Origin: Balanoglossus misakiensis
Taxonomy: Eukaryota > Hemichordata
Assembly (NCBI GenBank): GCA_040954595.2
Contig: CM082594.2
Coordinates: 4,588,001-4,652,000, forward strand
Length of the DNA: 64,000 nt
Direction: 5' to 3'
The notes below the pieces were generated by a model. It had not been told where the DNA came from and did no database searches. It saw only the letters and a list, made by a program, of their open reading frames with translations. Made by a program: the position numbers and the translations under genes. Of the stretch, positions 33,037 through 46,930 are shown piece after piece; the stretch's first letter is position 1; each line of letters opens with the position of its first letter.

Positions 33037-36000
33037 GTAAGTGACAACTCTTCATGTTTTTTTTAAAACCCGGTCATCACTTTCACGCAGACACACACAC
33101 ACACGCACACAGACAGACAACATAAACTTCCAGCCGTGTATGCAACTGACAAACGTGAACGGTCAGAGGCTAATTTTTTTTTATTACTACAGCCGAATAT
33201 GTCGAGCTGCATTCTGACTGAAGGGGCTTGGCATTCACGCAATGTAAGGCCTGTCCTTCACTCCTGCAGTGAGATGTGCACTACACTTGTTTGGATATCA
33301 GCAGTGAATGACAAGTTTATTTGCCCCGCTGTCCCACATAATGTTTTGTCTCTCATGTATATATATACAGAGAGCTGTTTTTTTTTTTACATATGTATAG
33401 CCCAGCCCGGGCCGGCCCAGCCCATATTTCTATGCCCAGTCACTTCCTATTCTTTTCACTCATTGTCTTCCCACAAGTAATATGTCAATGGCTAAATCAC
33501 ACTTGTAGTGTTTAATTAACTGTAATCAAACTGAAATCAGGCTGCTTGACACAGCCGTGGCATGCTGTGCTGTGTTGGTGGTGGTATATATAGCTTTTTA
33601 TCTCCCACTACATATTTTGCCAGTATTATCCTGGTATTATTTGTGATTGTGTTCTTTTTCCTGCTAGCTTTCAAACCCCACATGTGTATAAGTTTAACGG
33701 CATGACAGCTACATATTGCTCCAGAAAAAAAAAAAAATTGAAAGAGGGAGAAAAAATTGACAGGATATGAAATATAAAAAAAAACATACAGAAAAGCGCT
33801 GAGTATAATCTTGAGTGTGTAGGCTGAATACGGGAAAATGGATTTCAGCTTTCTACATTGTGATTCTTGAATGTGAATAATTTGGTATAACGGAAGCTAC
33901 TCATCTGTTAGTTACCATATGGGTTTCTGCCATGAAAATCATCAGTACTACACACTGCATCCCCCTATGTAATTCCCCCTGTAAATTCATGAGTGGTCAG
34001 ACCAACAAAACTGTTTGAAATTTCTCAGTGGATTTTAAATTACCGTGCTGTAGAATTGTGCACTTTTGGTGTCCATTTCTAATTTAATTTTACTCTAATT
34101 AGCGTTTAATATTTTTCTTCCACACGGTAAGATACGTACATCAGTTATACTGATAGAGTTTAGGTATGAAAATGTGATGTACAAATCTGCCAATCAATAT
34201 TCTGATATTAGTTTTTTTTTCTGTTTGAAAATCCTGTGGAAATGTCATCAGAATAATAGGGTATTCACAGAAGGATTTTAGAGGGGCTTTGGAAGTGTTG
34301 AAATATTAATCAACAGTCTAATGATAAGTCATTATGCTGCAGCTATCAAACATCAATATCACTACCCAGTGTGTGGTATTTGTGGCTTTTTGTATTAAAA
34401 GATAATTATGATGATTGATGGTGGACAGGCTAGGATTGTACAGTGTAGTTGGAGTTTGTTTGTATGGCTGTGGTGTGTGTGTATGTCTGTGTGTGTGTTA
34501 CAGAAATAAACTCGGACAAATATGGAGAAGGCAAGGGGTAGCATAAGCCAGTCCAGACCATCTAAATATATACATGTACATGCATAATAATTCAGTTCTC
34601 TCTCGTAAAAAGTTTGCTTTTTCACAAGAAAATAAGAGCTAAATAGTTAGGAAAACACCAATTTAAACCATGGAAGTCCGTCTTTAATTGAAAAGATAAT
34701 GCTATTTCCATTACATGGGCTTGTCATTAAAAAAGACAAAGGTAACTTTTCAATTAAGGATACAACTTATCATAATAAATGTTAAATAATATGCAAGTTG
34801 CTTTGCATGTTTGAATGATTAATTAGCGTTTCTACAAGTACTTCACTGTGTTATCACTCAAAGATCTGTTATCATCTCAAGCATGATTTTACAAAAGACA
34901 CAAGTGTGTGGTTTGCAGTTTAACCTGCAGTGTGCCCCGTAGTGGCGACAGAATGCTTGAATAAGCCTGCTAGATAATGAAGATGATATAACATTAAAAC
35001 TCTTTGTATTTATGTATGCGAGTAAATATGTATTTATGTAGATTTTTTTGTTCTGTTTTTCCGGTGCTATTTTTAAACTATCAGTATCACACAAGGTCAA
35101 AAATTGAGGTCATATGTAATCTCCAGTAGGATGTGATAATTAATTAATTTACTACTCGATTAAGGTAATTGCCCTATGAAGGATAGTTGCCAGGATTTCA
35201 AGCGACTCATCCATATTTCAAGCAGTAAGTAGCTGAAACCAGCTGTGTGGAAATTTGAACTTGAAAAAAGGTGTATTATTCCTTCAGGGACATCAATTAA
35301 ATTATTAAATTGCATTTTTCAGAGATTGGGCATCTCATGAAAGCCGATTCTTTTTTACATTGTAGTGGTGAACAAGTGATGCTAAATTATATGAGACGCA
35401 GGACACATACTCAGTGAATGTTTTACATTTATAATTGCTTTTTAATTCCTAAGTGAATTTCCTGTAGTTTTGCTCTTAACTCGTCAGCTTAAAAATGAAA
35501 ATTTATGTTTTTTTTAAAAATTGACATATTGTTAATAAGTCTACTATAAAATTCATGTCGTATAGAGAACACTGCCCTGACATTTTCATGTAAACTTTTT
35601 AATGTGAATCCATTTTGCGTGAAATTTTTTATTGAAAACATCTTATGTCTATTTGTTTTTTTTAGACATGTTACAATATGGTGGGTATTTTCGATATGCT
35701 ACTGGCATATTTAAGTTTGAGTTTCCATACATGTTTTTAACCCAGTCTGTGGCAAACTTAGCTTGTTTTTAAAAAAAATGCTGAGCTCAAATTTTCTATT
35801 TTCTATTTAGCACAGATTGCACAGTAATATTCCCTGTACTTGAAAATTCGACTGAATATATAATGTGTTAACCTGTTTCACAAACACTGAAACAGAAAAG
35901 GGTTTTTCCTTCCCGGTCCTGATATCGGAAGTGACGTTAAATTGTTCACCAGGAACAGATGGGCAGAAAAGGCTGGAGAAAAGTCTGTTTTCAGGATCAG

Positions 36001-36488
36001 TCGGGGAAAAATAATCAGAAACCATAACGGCTAGTAAGTTCATCCCAAACCGGATTTACTGAGTGAGATGTACGGAGATATGTGGAACAGTTTAACATTT
36101 ATTTGTGGGTCAACTTCTTCTGATTGGACTTATAAAATCTGGCCTTCTTTTAAGAGCTCGGTATCGCCCGAGCTGTTCCCTCTCTCGGCTAGCTGTCTCT
36201 GTCAGTCATCTTAGCGGGAAAGATCGAACGCCGGTCAATTCTGGTCAACTCTCTTGTACACATTGCAAAATGGATGAGATTCTGCTAATGGGTTTCAATT
36301 GTGGTGGGCTATACGTCCAGTCGAGGCCGGGCGAAGAAAATATTTCTTGCATTTTTCTCCCAGCAATGTCCAAAGTGTATGAATCATAGATGTATGTAAC
36401 GATATGATCAAATTATCAAGGAATGCTTTCAGGGTGCCTGCTCGGGAAAAGCGTGCATATTTTACGATCATTCTTAATAATTGTCAAG

Positions 36489-36518
36489 TGACGTCAAAGA
36501 CGGGCGATGAATATTCAT
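36489..36518. promoter_or_regulatory. CRE palindrome followed by ATGAATATTCAT palindrome
   Basis: TGACGTCA (36489-36496) is the full cAMP-response element consensus. Ten bases later ATGAATATTCAT (36507-36518) is a perfect 12-base palindrome resembling a dimeric POU-homeodomain site. The surrounding 35,900-36,660 has more CpG than neighbouring DNA. This is a candidate intronic enhancer by inference. Confidence 0.3.
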
Positions 36519-39500
36519 GATATAATTTCTTGATGAGTTTTAGCGATTTGTGTGTATGTATCCTGCGAACGCAAGGCTCTCTGACCTTTTCCAAGTGACG
36601 CAGCATTCTCCGAGTTATATTTCCCAAAGAGTTGGACGCATAACACGATTGTATGTACGTAAGCGCGCTAGTCAGCCGGTCTGAAATTCATAAACGACGA
36701 CCCAGCTGATGCACCTGTTGGTGTGGTCAGCAGGGCTGTAAATGTAAAGATTATCTCAGACTCTGGAACGCTGCTCGAGTTAGCCAAGAGTCCGTCTGTA
36801 GTGTAAGATATAACCTTGAGGGGATATTCCCTGGCCACACAACATGACCTTTGACCCATTTACGTATACCTCAGAGAGATTAACCTCAGAAAACATATCA
36901 GATAATATTTTCTTTAAAAACAAAACTGAAAATAATAGCCAGGGCCTGAAAATTTATCAGACGATATTAAAATGATTTCCATCGTTTGTGATTTTTTTAT
37001 TCCGCCGAGTAATTATACACAGGTCTGGATCAGTTAATGCCTCTTCTTGTGAATGGCTTGAAGATCTATATTGAAACACATCAAGTGAAGAGGGTCGTCA
37101 TTCCTATAATTGCCATCATCGAGCTAACACACTCTCCAACATCACTAATGTCGCCGAGGTGATCACCAATTCACATTTTCCGCAAGACGTGGGCAGTCAC
37201 AAATTTTAATTTTTTAGCAGAAAAGGAGGATGTTTATCGGTATTTCTATAAATTATGCCCAAAGGCATTGGACCAACAATTCGGCATATTTTGTTGAACA
37301 GAACATAGGCAGAACGGCCTGAACAGTATTTTTGGGAGGGATCAGCCGTTAGTACATTAAGATGTCTAAACTCAAATGTTTGTTTTTGAGAATCACTTTA
37401 GTCAAGTATGCAAACATGTAAAAATCAGCCCAAACAATTTTTAACCATCTTCGAAGCCATTTTACTGACATGCAACATTCAATGCCTTCAATGGTATACT
37501 TCCTCTCCCAAATGCCCCTATCCGTTAGATGATTTGGGAAGTGGAACAAGAAACTTCCAGCTGATGAAGAAAACAAAAATACTGGGGGGAAAAAATCTGT
37601 CACTGTCACGCCAAAATATCGATCCCCAAAGGCAGCAATTTGGAAAAGGCCATACTATACAACCAGATGAAAAGATTATTTGTCTGTCTGAGAATTAATA
37701 ACAGCAAAGCTGTGTTATACATTTTATGGCATGGAGTGTAATCCTTGTTATGCGAAGTCGTAAATTTCTTCTTTCAATCCAGGTGAAATACCGATAAATC
37801 CTGAGTGCGGCAGTCATATGGCGTTTAACGTGTACATGTGGGTCAGAGTCCTAAACAAACTCGATACAATTAGCAGTATCGTCAAGGTAAATAACAGTTT
37901 CAAGGGCAGATCCTTTGTCAGTTTTAAGTGGGTTGTTTTGGTGTTTAAAAATGGCACCCTGGTCAGTGACGGTAAGGGGGCGTCTCATTATATACAGGGG
38001 TGTGTGAAATGAATTCTAGGGAAGTGGAGATCGGAGATCGTCCTCTTGGAAACATAACAGGGGTGGGGTCATATAATGTTACAAACGTGTCCTCAAATAA
38101 CACTGTGAAACCCAGCTCTGTGCGTGGTATGGACAGCTGGTATACAGAATAGTACAGACAGGGTGTTCAGTTTGGCTGTTTGCTGAAGGTTGTGGTGGTC
38201 ACAAATGAGCTAGCCTGTTGTTTCTGTAAGGTTATTATCCTGGCCCAGTGTATAGATACCCTCTGCGTCACAAGTTTTTTTTTTCTGTGCCAAAAGTTTT
38301 TTCTGTGCCATAAGTTTTTATCAACATTTTTGTTCTGTGTACATTAATTGCCCTGTCAATGTAGCCTCTTTACTTGTTCGTGTAGCGACAACTATAATTG
38401 TTGACAGCTGAATTCAAGTCTGGACTCAAATTCAATTTCATAACAATAGCGGTGCTTAGCTGTACACATACGGGCTGAGTTGATGTACATGTACTTTTAT
38501 GCTGGATAATCCATCATCATGCTTCAGAGAGAACAGAAATTAAGCCACGTCAGTATCAATTGATACACAAAACAAAATACTGAAACCAAAAATTAAAAAA
38601 GTTCGATCTTGTGGACTTTTTAATCAGAATTTGGCGGATCTGACTTCACTGTCTCTGTGACATCCCCAGTGGAGCGGGAAGTTTCCAGGGATTAAAGCAA
38701 ATAAACAGAAAGACATGACCTTCATGTTAGGTGACATTTCCCGGCGCTTGTACTCATGCCGTGGGTGAAACTATACTCTTGTCTCAACTGGCATATATGC
38801 TAAAGATAGAAGCTGCGGAATATCACACTCCGCACAGCTGATTGTGCACGCGAGGATCACCATGGCAACCGGCCATAATGAGGTGACATGTGAAATGATA
38901 ATACCGGGGAAAATGAAAACCGACTGAAATTGAGTAATTTCGAAATATAATAAGTCCCGTTTAGAAGACTTAATGCTATCGCCATCTCGGGGCTGTCAAA
39001 GCTCTTAATCGGAGCGAGAGTATATATATACGTCCGCCAATCTTCAGCGCCTTTTGAAAGTTTCTAATATGCGAATTGAACTTTCATACAGGATGCATTA
39101 AGCCCGGGTGGCCACGCTGTTGAGGATGTATTTTCTATTAACTGCCGATGATTGCGCCAAATTGCCATCCTGACATGGAGCATACATGTATATTATTTCC
39201 CGTGAATAGGGTCAGAGTAGACGAGGGGGGGGGGGATATCGGTGTGTGCTGGCTGCACATTCATGAAGTGACGACACTTAGACGTGTCCGTTGCACGGGG
39301 AAACCGAAGCATGTGATGAAGACTGGATCTCACCCGACTCGGTGTAATAACCAAGTAATTCAGGAAGTAGCCAATACTCGCTTTTCAAACATCAATCCAC
39401 GTGTATTTACATACCGCGCCGTTTGACGATTCCTGGTTGTGGCGCTAGTATTCTTTTCTTTGCGCACAGGGTGCAGCATTTCGTTAACCCTTTTAAGCAG

Positions 39501-39570
39501 TTTGATCAGCCATCGATTAATTAAGATTAACTTCAGATTTTTCACCCACGCAGAGGTGTCAACCGAACGC

Positions 39571-40030
39571 TCTGAAATTATTCAAGACTCAGACACTGCC
39601 TCTCGAATTTATCTTAAACAAATATTGAACATTGAGATGAACTCTTCAGAGTTTGTGAATATCGAGACTGTTGACGATAATGCGAAGAGAGTTCAACAGT
39701 TTATAGCCAGCCTTGATGAAAATTAATGTGAATGATGAATATTCAGACCAACCTTGCAATTTTTCATTCGGAGATGAATATAGAATATTAATCCCACCGC
39801 TCTGAAATTTAATGGAAAATAATGTACAGTATCAAGGCAGTCTCTCTGAAATTTATCGCAAATGACTCTTAATGGGTAATGAACATTAGGAACTGCTTCC
39901 TTGAAATATAGCGAACACAGCCTGGGGAAGTGTCTCTGAAAATTGATTATATGCGCGCCGTGATGTTGAACGTGGAGAGCAGATAACTGAAACATTGTAT
40001 GCAGGAGTCTGTCCATCTGAAATTGATTAT
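39571..40030. repeat. Cluster of degenerate TCTGAAATTTAT motifs
   Basis: Copies begin at 39571, 39601, 39801, 39845, 39901, 39935 and 40016. Spacing is irregular (30 to 200 bases), and several are preceded by a CTG- or GTC-rich stretch. It may be a decayed minisatellite or a homotypic binding-site cluster. Confidence 0.4.
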
Positions 40031-41751
40031 GAGATGAATTTTTACAGGCATTGTGCCCATGCAGGCCTGCAGCGTATCGGTGGATGTATTGACGTGAATG
40101 TCCTTCTCGGGAGATAAAACTATTGATAGCCAAAAGAGAACCTTGAATGCAGAGCGCAGGGTGCCATTAACCTCTGCTCTTGGACGAGCTTGGTGACGTT
40201 GCCTGCTTTGGTGGCCCTGATACTGATCTAGTAGCTTGTCTTTGTTGTTTTGCAAGTCTTTTTCCTGCTAAACTATTAATAGTACCGACGATTCTCCGAA
40301 AATTACAGAACATCACAGTAACAGCCCTCCCTCTCTAATATGTCAATCTCGATTTAATCACGCTAGCTATTTTTATAAAGCCATCAAAATTCTGTACCAT
40401 GTATTTTTCTGGGTCATTATAAATCCAATCTGACACAACCTAATGTCAAGTTCTCACTGGCCCATTTTAAATGAAATTCATTCGCATAAAAATGTTTAAT
40501 ATCCACAAGTAATATTGTTACATAATTTATTGAAATACGAATACTGAAAATAGATTTATTTTCAAGGTTGACAAATCAGACGTTGGACATTTTTTTATTT
40601 TTGTCATGTTAAAGCATAGGTATGTTTTGTCGCAGCCCGCATTCAATTTATGTACATAATTTGATCGTAATGTATCCCTGTTGCTTTTGAAAGACACATG
40701 AGAAATTGCTCTCAAAATGAAACCATGCCATCAATTTGCAATCGACAACAAACTTTATTATGCAAAGGTGGACACCAGTATGCTTTATAGTTGGAAACTT
40801 ACATATGCAAGGCAACGATTTTCATCTCCAAAATTCCCCACAGTAATTGCCATATTGAATGTTTGAGGAACTGAGCAAATATGAGAAAATTCATGCACAT
40901 GAGGTCGCTGCTCCAAAATGATCTCATGAGAATTATATCGACCGTGGAAAAAAAAAGCAATATACTAATTACCATCTGAGCAATTTAACTTTTTATTGCT
41001 TCAGGGATAAAAATTTGGTACACCGTTTTGGGGATAGAATGATGAAATATTCACATTTCTATCAATTTTAAATAATTCTGGATTCATTTTGCCATCTATC
41101 CCGTGAGTTCAAAACTTTAAATCTCTCTTGCCGAACTTTTTATTGAAAATTGCTTTCATTTGTTAACACAGGGTACATTAGTGTTGCATCTAGTAGTCGT
41201 GCAATGAAGTGTTAAATGATCCATGTAGTGTGAGGCCTTGAATGCAGTCCCTTAATTGGAATGTCTTGTAATTAATCATTCTCTTTAAAGGGAAGATCTG
41301 TTGTAATTAGCCAAGAGCTTAGTTTCATTAAGACCTAGGGAAATTATGAATTATTTAAATTGGATTAATCGAAAAGGGAGTAATTAAAACTTGGTGCACA
41401 TTTTAATTTTTGCTACCAGGGTGTTGTTACCTCTTTATAGGATACAACTCAAACCTATCAGGGGGAAACAGACTTGTCACAGTGATGTGTATTTTCCGAT
41501 CGTGATCTCTGTGATGTAGATCAACAGCTCAAGTCAAACCCTTCTCACACTCACAGCCTCCTCCCTGGCTATACCGACACTCAGGTGTCTTAAAAGCTGT
41601 GCTGTAAGTGATTGAGCCAAGTACAGCAAGCAGGCGGGGCAGCTCTGTAGCCGGAGCCTGGTTTCGCTATACAAATTGGTATGCTGAATACCTTTTGCAA
41701 GGAACAATGTAGCTGCATTGGATCTGCCTTGTTTTGTATGGTTCTCCCCCC

Positions 41752-41803
41752 AAAACAAACAAACAAACAAACAAACAAAAACAAACAAACAAGCAAATAA
41801 ACA
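41752..41803. repeat. (CAAA)n microsatellite
   Basis: CAAA units with a few interruptions read directly. Confidence 0.9.
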
Positions 41804-43632
41804 ACAACAACATCTAAGAAATGGGGCAGTCTTGGAGCATCAGTTTATGGCAGAGACTCAGAGATATGCACCCAACAAATAGTCTAAACTCAAGGGCAGT
41901 TCATCAGTGTACATGTACGTGATCTGCCAACAGTTGAGCTTATCGTTAACACTTGTATCAATCCGAACTCATCAAGTCAATGTGGCGTACATACCATTCT
42001 GTGATAAATAACAACACCATTGAAATCTGATACAACCAAAGCTATTAGAAAAGTATCTCCATTTAATCATGGCGGCCTTCAACACTAATGGCGGCCTTCT
42101 GCCCTTACATCTTAGCATTTCCTGAAAACAAATCTCATATTTAAAAGGCTTAAATGTTTATAGCCATGAATGTTTTCACTGAAATGAATTTAAGGAAATG
42201 AAATTTACATGTTGTTTGGATGTACTTTTCTGCATTTAAGTGAATCTTGTTAAATTTTCAGTGATTTTACTTGCTAAATGAATAAGAGGTATTTTTTGTT
42301 AAAATTAATAAGGAATATTAATAAGGAATATTAATTTTCCACTATGATAATACAGAGATCTGTTCTAACATAACAAAATGAAAGTCAGATTGGTATGATT
42401 TGTGAAAAAATATCTGATTAAAGTAGGGTTGGAGTTTGATTATCTCAGACATGCATAGGTACTGTGGTGTACGTAGTACTACACAAGTACAAGCTTTGAT
42501 AGTTGTGAACTCAATCCCCTCTCCACAGTCCATTACAATCAATTGTTTAACATGGTTCTTCAAGTATGGCGTAAAATGCGTCATGATTTTTAAAACAGAC
42601 TCACAGAGCACCGGGTTTGAATCATGATTACTATACTTGGTTTTATCGGGTTTTAGCAAACAGAAGCAGGGGACTCAACGAGTTTGTAGCTGACAAGACT
42701 TAAATGATAGAATCACTGGGAAAGATAACAATAGTCGTCTCAGTTGGACTGCTGATTCGGCAGAAATCCTGCTTGGAAGGGCTTTGTTCTCTGTGACCAC
42801 GTCAAAGAAAATGCCTGCGTGTGTGTGTGCTTTACAAAAACCAGGAGGGTTCCATATTGTCTCCATTATAGTCTGCTACGTGCATAATTCCACCGACAGG
42901 AGACTAATATTCAGTGAGTATTACATCACGCTTGTCTGGAGATTATTTCGCCGTCCACTCTGGTTACCGTGCCATCCTTGGTGATGTGGATCCATCAAAG
43001 ATTTTGTCATCGCGGCAACAGCGATCCATTGCGCACAAAAGAAGTATTGCGAATCAGTTTGTAAATTTAGTTTCAATTTACTGTCTGGAGGGCACTGTAC
43101 CTGATCTATCTAATCAGATCTTAGCTATTAACCAAGATAAAAAAGAAAGATTGGATGCTCAGCTTTCGTAACATTTTAATCGTGTAGTGTCAAAATGCAA
43201 GATCTGGGAATTATGATACTAGTAATTATAGCACATTAATTCCTCTTGCTGAGCAAATTAAACGAAGATTGTATTTAAGGTGATTCTGTGTTGTTAAATC
43301 ATTAGACATTACATTCTTTATACAGTACTGTTATTGTTAGGTATTTTAGATTTTAGTTATTTGAAAAATGTGAAAAATTAATTAATAAAAGTGTGGGAGG
43401 TCCGTCCTATAGTCAAAAGGCAGTCTTTTCAGTTGAGGATGATAGCAATATGACAATCAACAAGAGGAAAGATATTTTCCATTAAAATTTTACAAACTGT
43501 ATTGATTAAAATTTTACTGTTGAAATCACAAATCTATTATTGATTTCTTTTGTAAATGTGTTGCTGAGAGGCTGCAGGTATTTCACTAAATGTGCAATGA
43601 GATTTCCCCCCCGCGGAGTAGATGAAAGTGTT

Positions 43633-43728
43633 TTAACCCTTTCACCACCATATTGGTTTGGCTTAAATCTATTGTTTTCTATGGTAAAGTTGGACCTCCA
43701 TAGAGGGATCTGGGGGTGAAAGGGTTAA
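43633..43728. mobile_element. 96-bp piggyBac-like MITE (TTAA, CCCTTTCACC ends)
   Basis: It begins TTAACCCTTTCACCACCA and ends GGGGGTGAAAGGGTTAA. TTAA target duplication plus a CCC-starting inverted tip is the signature of piggyBac elements. The interior holds CTATTGTTTTCTATGG, shared with partial copies near 9,630 and 24,740. It is too short to code. Confidence 0.75.
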
Positions 43729-45254
43729 ACACCTGTGGTGTAGACCTGCCCCAGCTAAGTGTAGCACCAGATGCATTGTGGGAAACCACCTACTTTCCCA
43801 AATGAACATCTGTTGGAGCGGGCACTGACTCCCAGAAGAGGGTCATTTTTATGATTCGAAATTCAAAAGCAGTACTGCAGAGCATATATAAACAGCGATT
43901 TAACATAGTGCAGGCGACATCGGATTATAACCGAAAAGTAAATTGATTCTCCCAAGGTTACTGGGGTGTTAAAAACGCACTGCCTCTGTGATTCTGTGCC
44001 ACAGGTGGGGTGATTACGGCGAATAATGTACATGCGTCATGCTTTGAGGTCATTGGAATCAGATCGGGATATAATGTCTCTGACATTGGCTATTTGACGT
44101 TGTGCTCTTCTGTGGCTTTTTATGGAATCAGGTTGGGGTAATAATATCTCTGACATTGACTCCTGAGGTCTTTCCTCTGTGCGCCATTAAATTCTCCTTC
44201 TCCGCAGGACCGATTTGCCAATTACCATGCAAATGAACTTGTGAAATTATCTCCTGTATGTACTGAAGAAGATCCCTCGTTTTTTCCCTGAAAATCACGC
44301 GTGACGTCGATAATTTTTCTTCAGCCACAAGGGTGTTTCAGCTGGGAGAGATTCAGTGTACGTGTTTGCTGAGGTCCTACTGATGATTCCCCCAGGAGTG
44401 GAGTCTTTGTTTATTAGCATGTAGGTTGATGCGTCACCTTTGCTTGAGGTTTTGTTCAGGGCATGTCGGGAACAATTGCCTGGATTTGCGACAATGCACA
44501 ACACTGAAGTAAAATCTGATGCCTTCAATGGGACTGACAATACCCGTACTTCTGCTGTTGTTTTTTGTTTTCTTGTCTATCCTTACTTTATTATATAATC
44601 GTTTTAAAGCCTCAAGTCAAATTCATCCTTCCACAATTAAGTAAGACACAGTGCACCCTACTGAATTGACCTCTGTGGATGCGTGTCACAACTTGTAAAT
44701 TTAATATCAGGATACCATGTAGACTGATCTTTAAACGCCACATTTTTTGCTGTCAAAACGTGATGCAACATTTTTATCATTTTCACACATTTTTCCCTAT
44801 TTCCCCCCTTAATTCTACACCAAGTGGGCATAATCGTCCATTGTCTGCAGGTCTGGATCAAAATTTGAGAAAAAAGAAATGATAAAAGTTATGAGATTAA
44901 TTTTGTGAAAAAATTACAAGTAGAATATGGCGTTGAACAGTTACTATCTGACCGGCTTCCAACCCCCCTCCCCCACTTATCGTATGGTCTATCCCTAAGT
45001 ATGAGTGAGCATAGTTCATGGATGTCTACATGTAACACAGCGAGAGGTATTCTTGCTACATAAAGTTTGATTAACCCCTGTTCACCAACTACACTCTGAA
45101 ATAAACTGATGTACCTCACAATACGAAGGGGCAATCTCAGCTACGCGCCGTGTCAAAGGTCAGAACAGAAGAGAAACAAAGACGCAGCCTCTAAGGGATT
45201 ACTTCTGGATGAACTGGAAACTCAAATAGCACACTTTGTTTCGTGTTGACAGCC

Positions 45255-45440
45255 GTAAAGGGGCAGTGTCATTCAACTTTTGACATTATTTTGGTAACTT
45301 TAGTTCCTTTTGACAGATTATTGCCGTTTTGCTTGCTGAAATATGATGATTCCCCTGGTTGTCCAAGTCTGCTCAGCTCACACCCTGTACATACACATAT
45401 CAAATGAATACTTCCATCATTTAATTATTGGCTGATGGCA
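45255..45440. repeat. Dispersed repeat, copy 2
   Basis: Diverged partner of 30938-31100, with the same ordered blocks including CTCACACCCTGTA and ATGAATACTTC. Borders are approximate. Confidence 0.5.
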
Positions 45441-46879
45441 GCAATAGGCCTTGTGCTCCATAATAAATTGTGGCGTGCAGACAACTGTAGGGTTCTATGG
45501 AAAAGAGATGCATATTAAGTCACGTTGGTACAAACAAATACACGTGGGTCAGCGCATACATAAGATTAGCGCATATTTTTACGGGCGTTTCATGCACATG
45601 CTTTCAAAGCTGTGACCTGATAGATTTGATAAGAAATCTTCCTCGAAGAAATCCGGTTTGAGACAATCAAATTGCATTATGGGAAAGCTACGCACAACTC
45701 GTTGGTTGTATGCAACAGATGTCTATGTGAAAGTTATTTCCAATGAAAAAAACAAGCATGTTACTTTTTTCGCTAGGAATACTGTCTGGTCTTTCTGACC
45801 CCAAAAACCATTTGTCAGACAGTCTCTCTACAGATAAAATTAAAAAATCACTCTTATGACTGCAAATTGATCCACCATATTTGTCCCTCAATATGACATT
45901 TCCACCAAGGAAGTTAGAAACTGAGTAATTTTCACATTTATCTTGTTGTATGTGGCATTTCTGAGCATCCCATTAATATGTCATCTTTGTGAAAAATATG
46001 AAATATTCTCCGGGCATGAATAATTCATGCCTCCGGGATAAAAGGGATCGTAAAAGTGAGATTGCATAACTTCCTTTCAAGCGTGAGAACTTTGTCATTT
46101 CTGACAGCATTTTCCGATTTTTGCAGGTATGGCATGACAACTGGTTTTAGTTTTATGGCAGACTATTTTAATTACGGCGATTTCTTATGATATTAAAAGA
46201 TCATTAAAATTGCATTAATATTAGGTTTGTGTGTCCTCACGTGTGTGCGTAAAATGAAATTAATTATTGAGACACTGCGTCATCTGTTGGAATATGAATT
46301 CTCAGATTCAGCATTATGCACACAATTAAATACTGTCGCGTTGCTATCCCGGAATGCAGACCCATCAGAAGTCCCTCGTATAAAAAACCCAACAAATCAC
46401 GTCAGTTTAAAGAAATATAGGTCCATAATGCCTCTGCATGATAGATTTTTCAAATGTTAAAAAAATCCACACTAATGAATTATTGAATTGTGACTTTACA
46501 TTGAGACAGAACTGCGTGGCAAGAATAGAGCTGTTCTCACATTTTTCCAGGGCCTATAATCATTAAATTCGAGTAGGCAAGTATTTGCTGAGAACATTCA
46601 GGGCGGTTGTTGTGCCCTATATATTTGATTTTCATGTAAAATTCCTGACCACAAGTATCTGTAAATTTTGTAAATGTTCAGGAAGTTGAACAATACTTCA
46701 ATTGTTAAATTAGATGTTCAGGAAATAATACAATGCATATTTTCTTTTGGAAGAGTTCTCTTTCTTTCAAATTTGATATGTGTGCCATAAAAATAAATGT
46801 GTGACATTGAAAAATATCATGACCTGAATGCAATTACATGCAATTCCCAGGTTGGTATACAAATTCAAGCACATGCAGA

Positions 46880-46930
46880 TTTTTATATATTTGTGTACGT
46901 ATTCCTTTTTATATATTTGTGTACATATTA
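46880..46930. repeat. Two-copy tandem repeat (about 26 bp)
   Basis: TTTTTATATATTTGTGTACG and TTTTTATATATTTGTGTACA occur back to back, followed in both by TATT. Confidence 0.8.

Noticed and set aside
36105-36389. 94-codon ORF in the DGK intron
   Set aside because: No domain or splice pattern; it falls in a CpG-elevated block that chance-extends ORFs by lowering stop frequency.
39439-39726. 95-codon ORF considered as DGK exon 2
   Set aside because: It does not match the expected recoverin-homology continuation or EF-hand loops, and it overlaps a repeated motif cluster.
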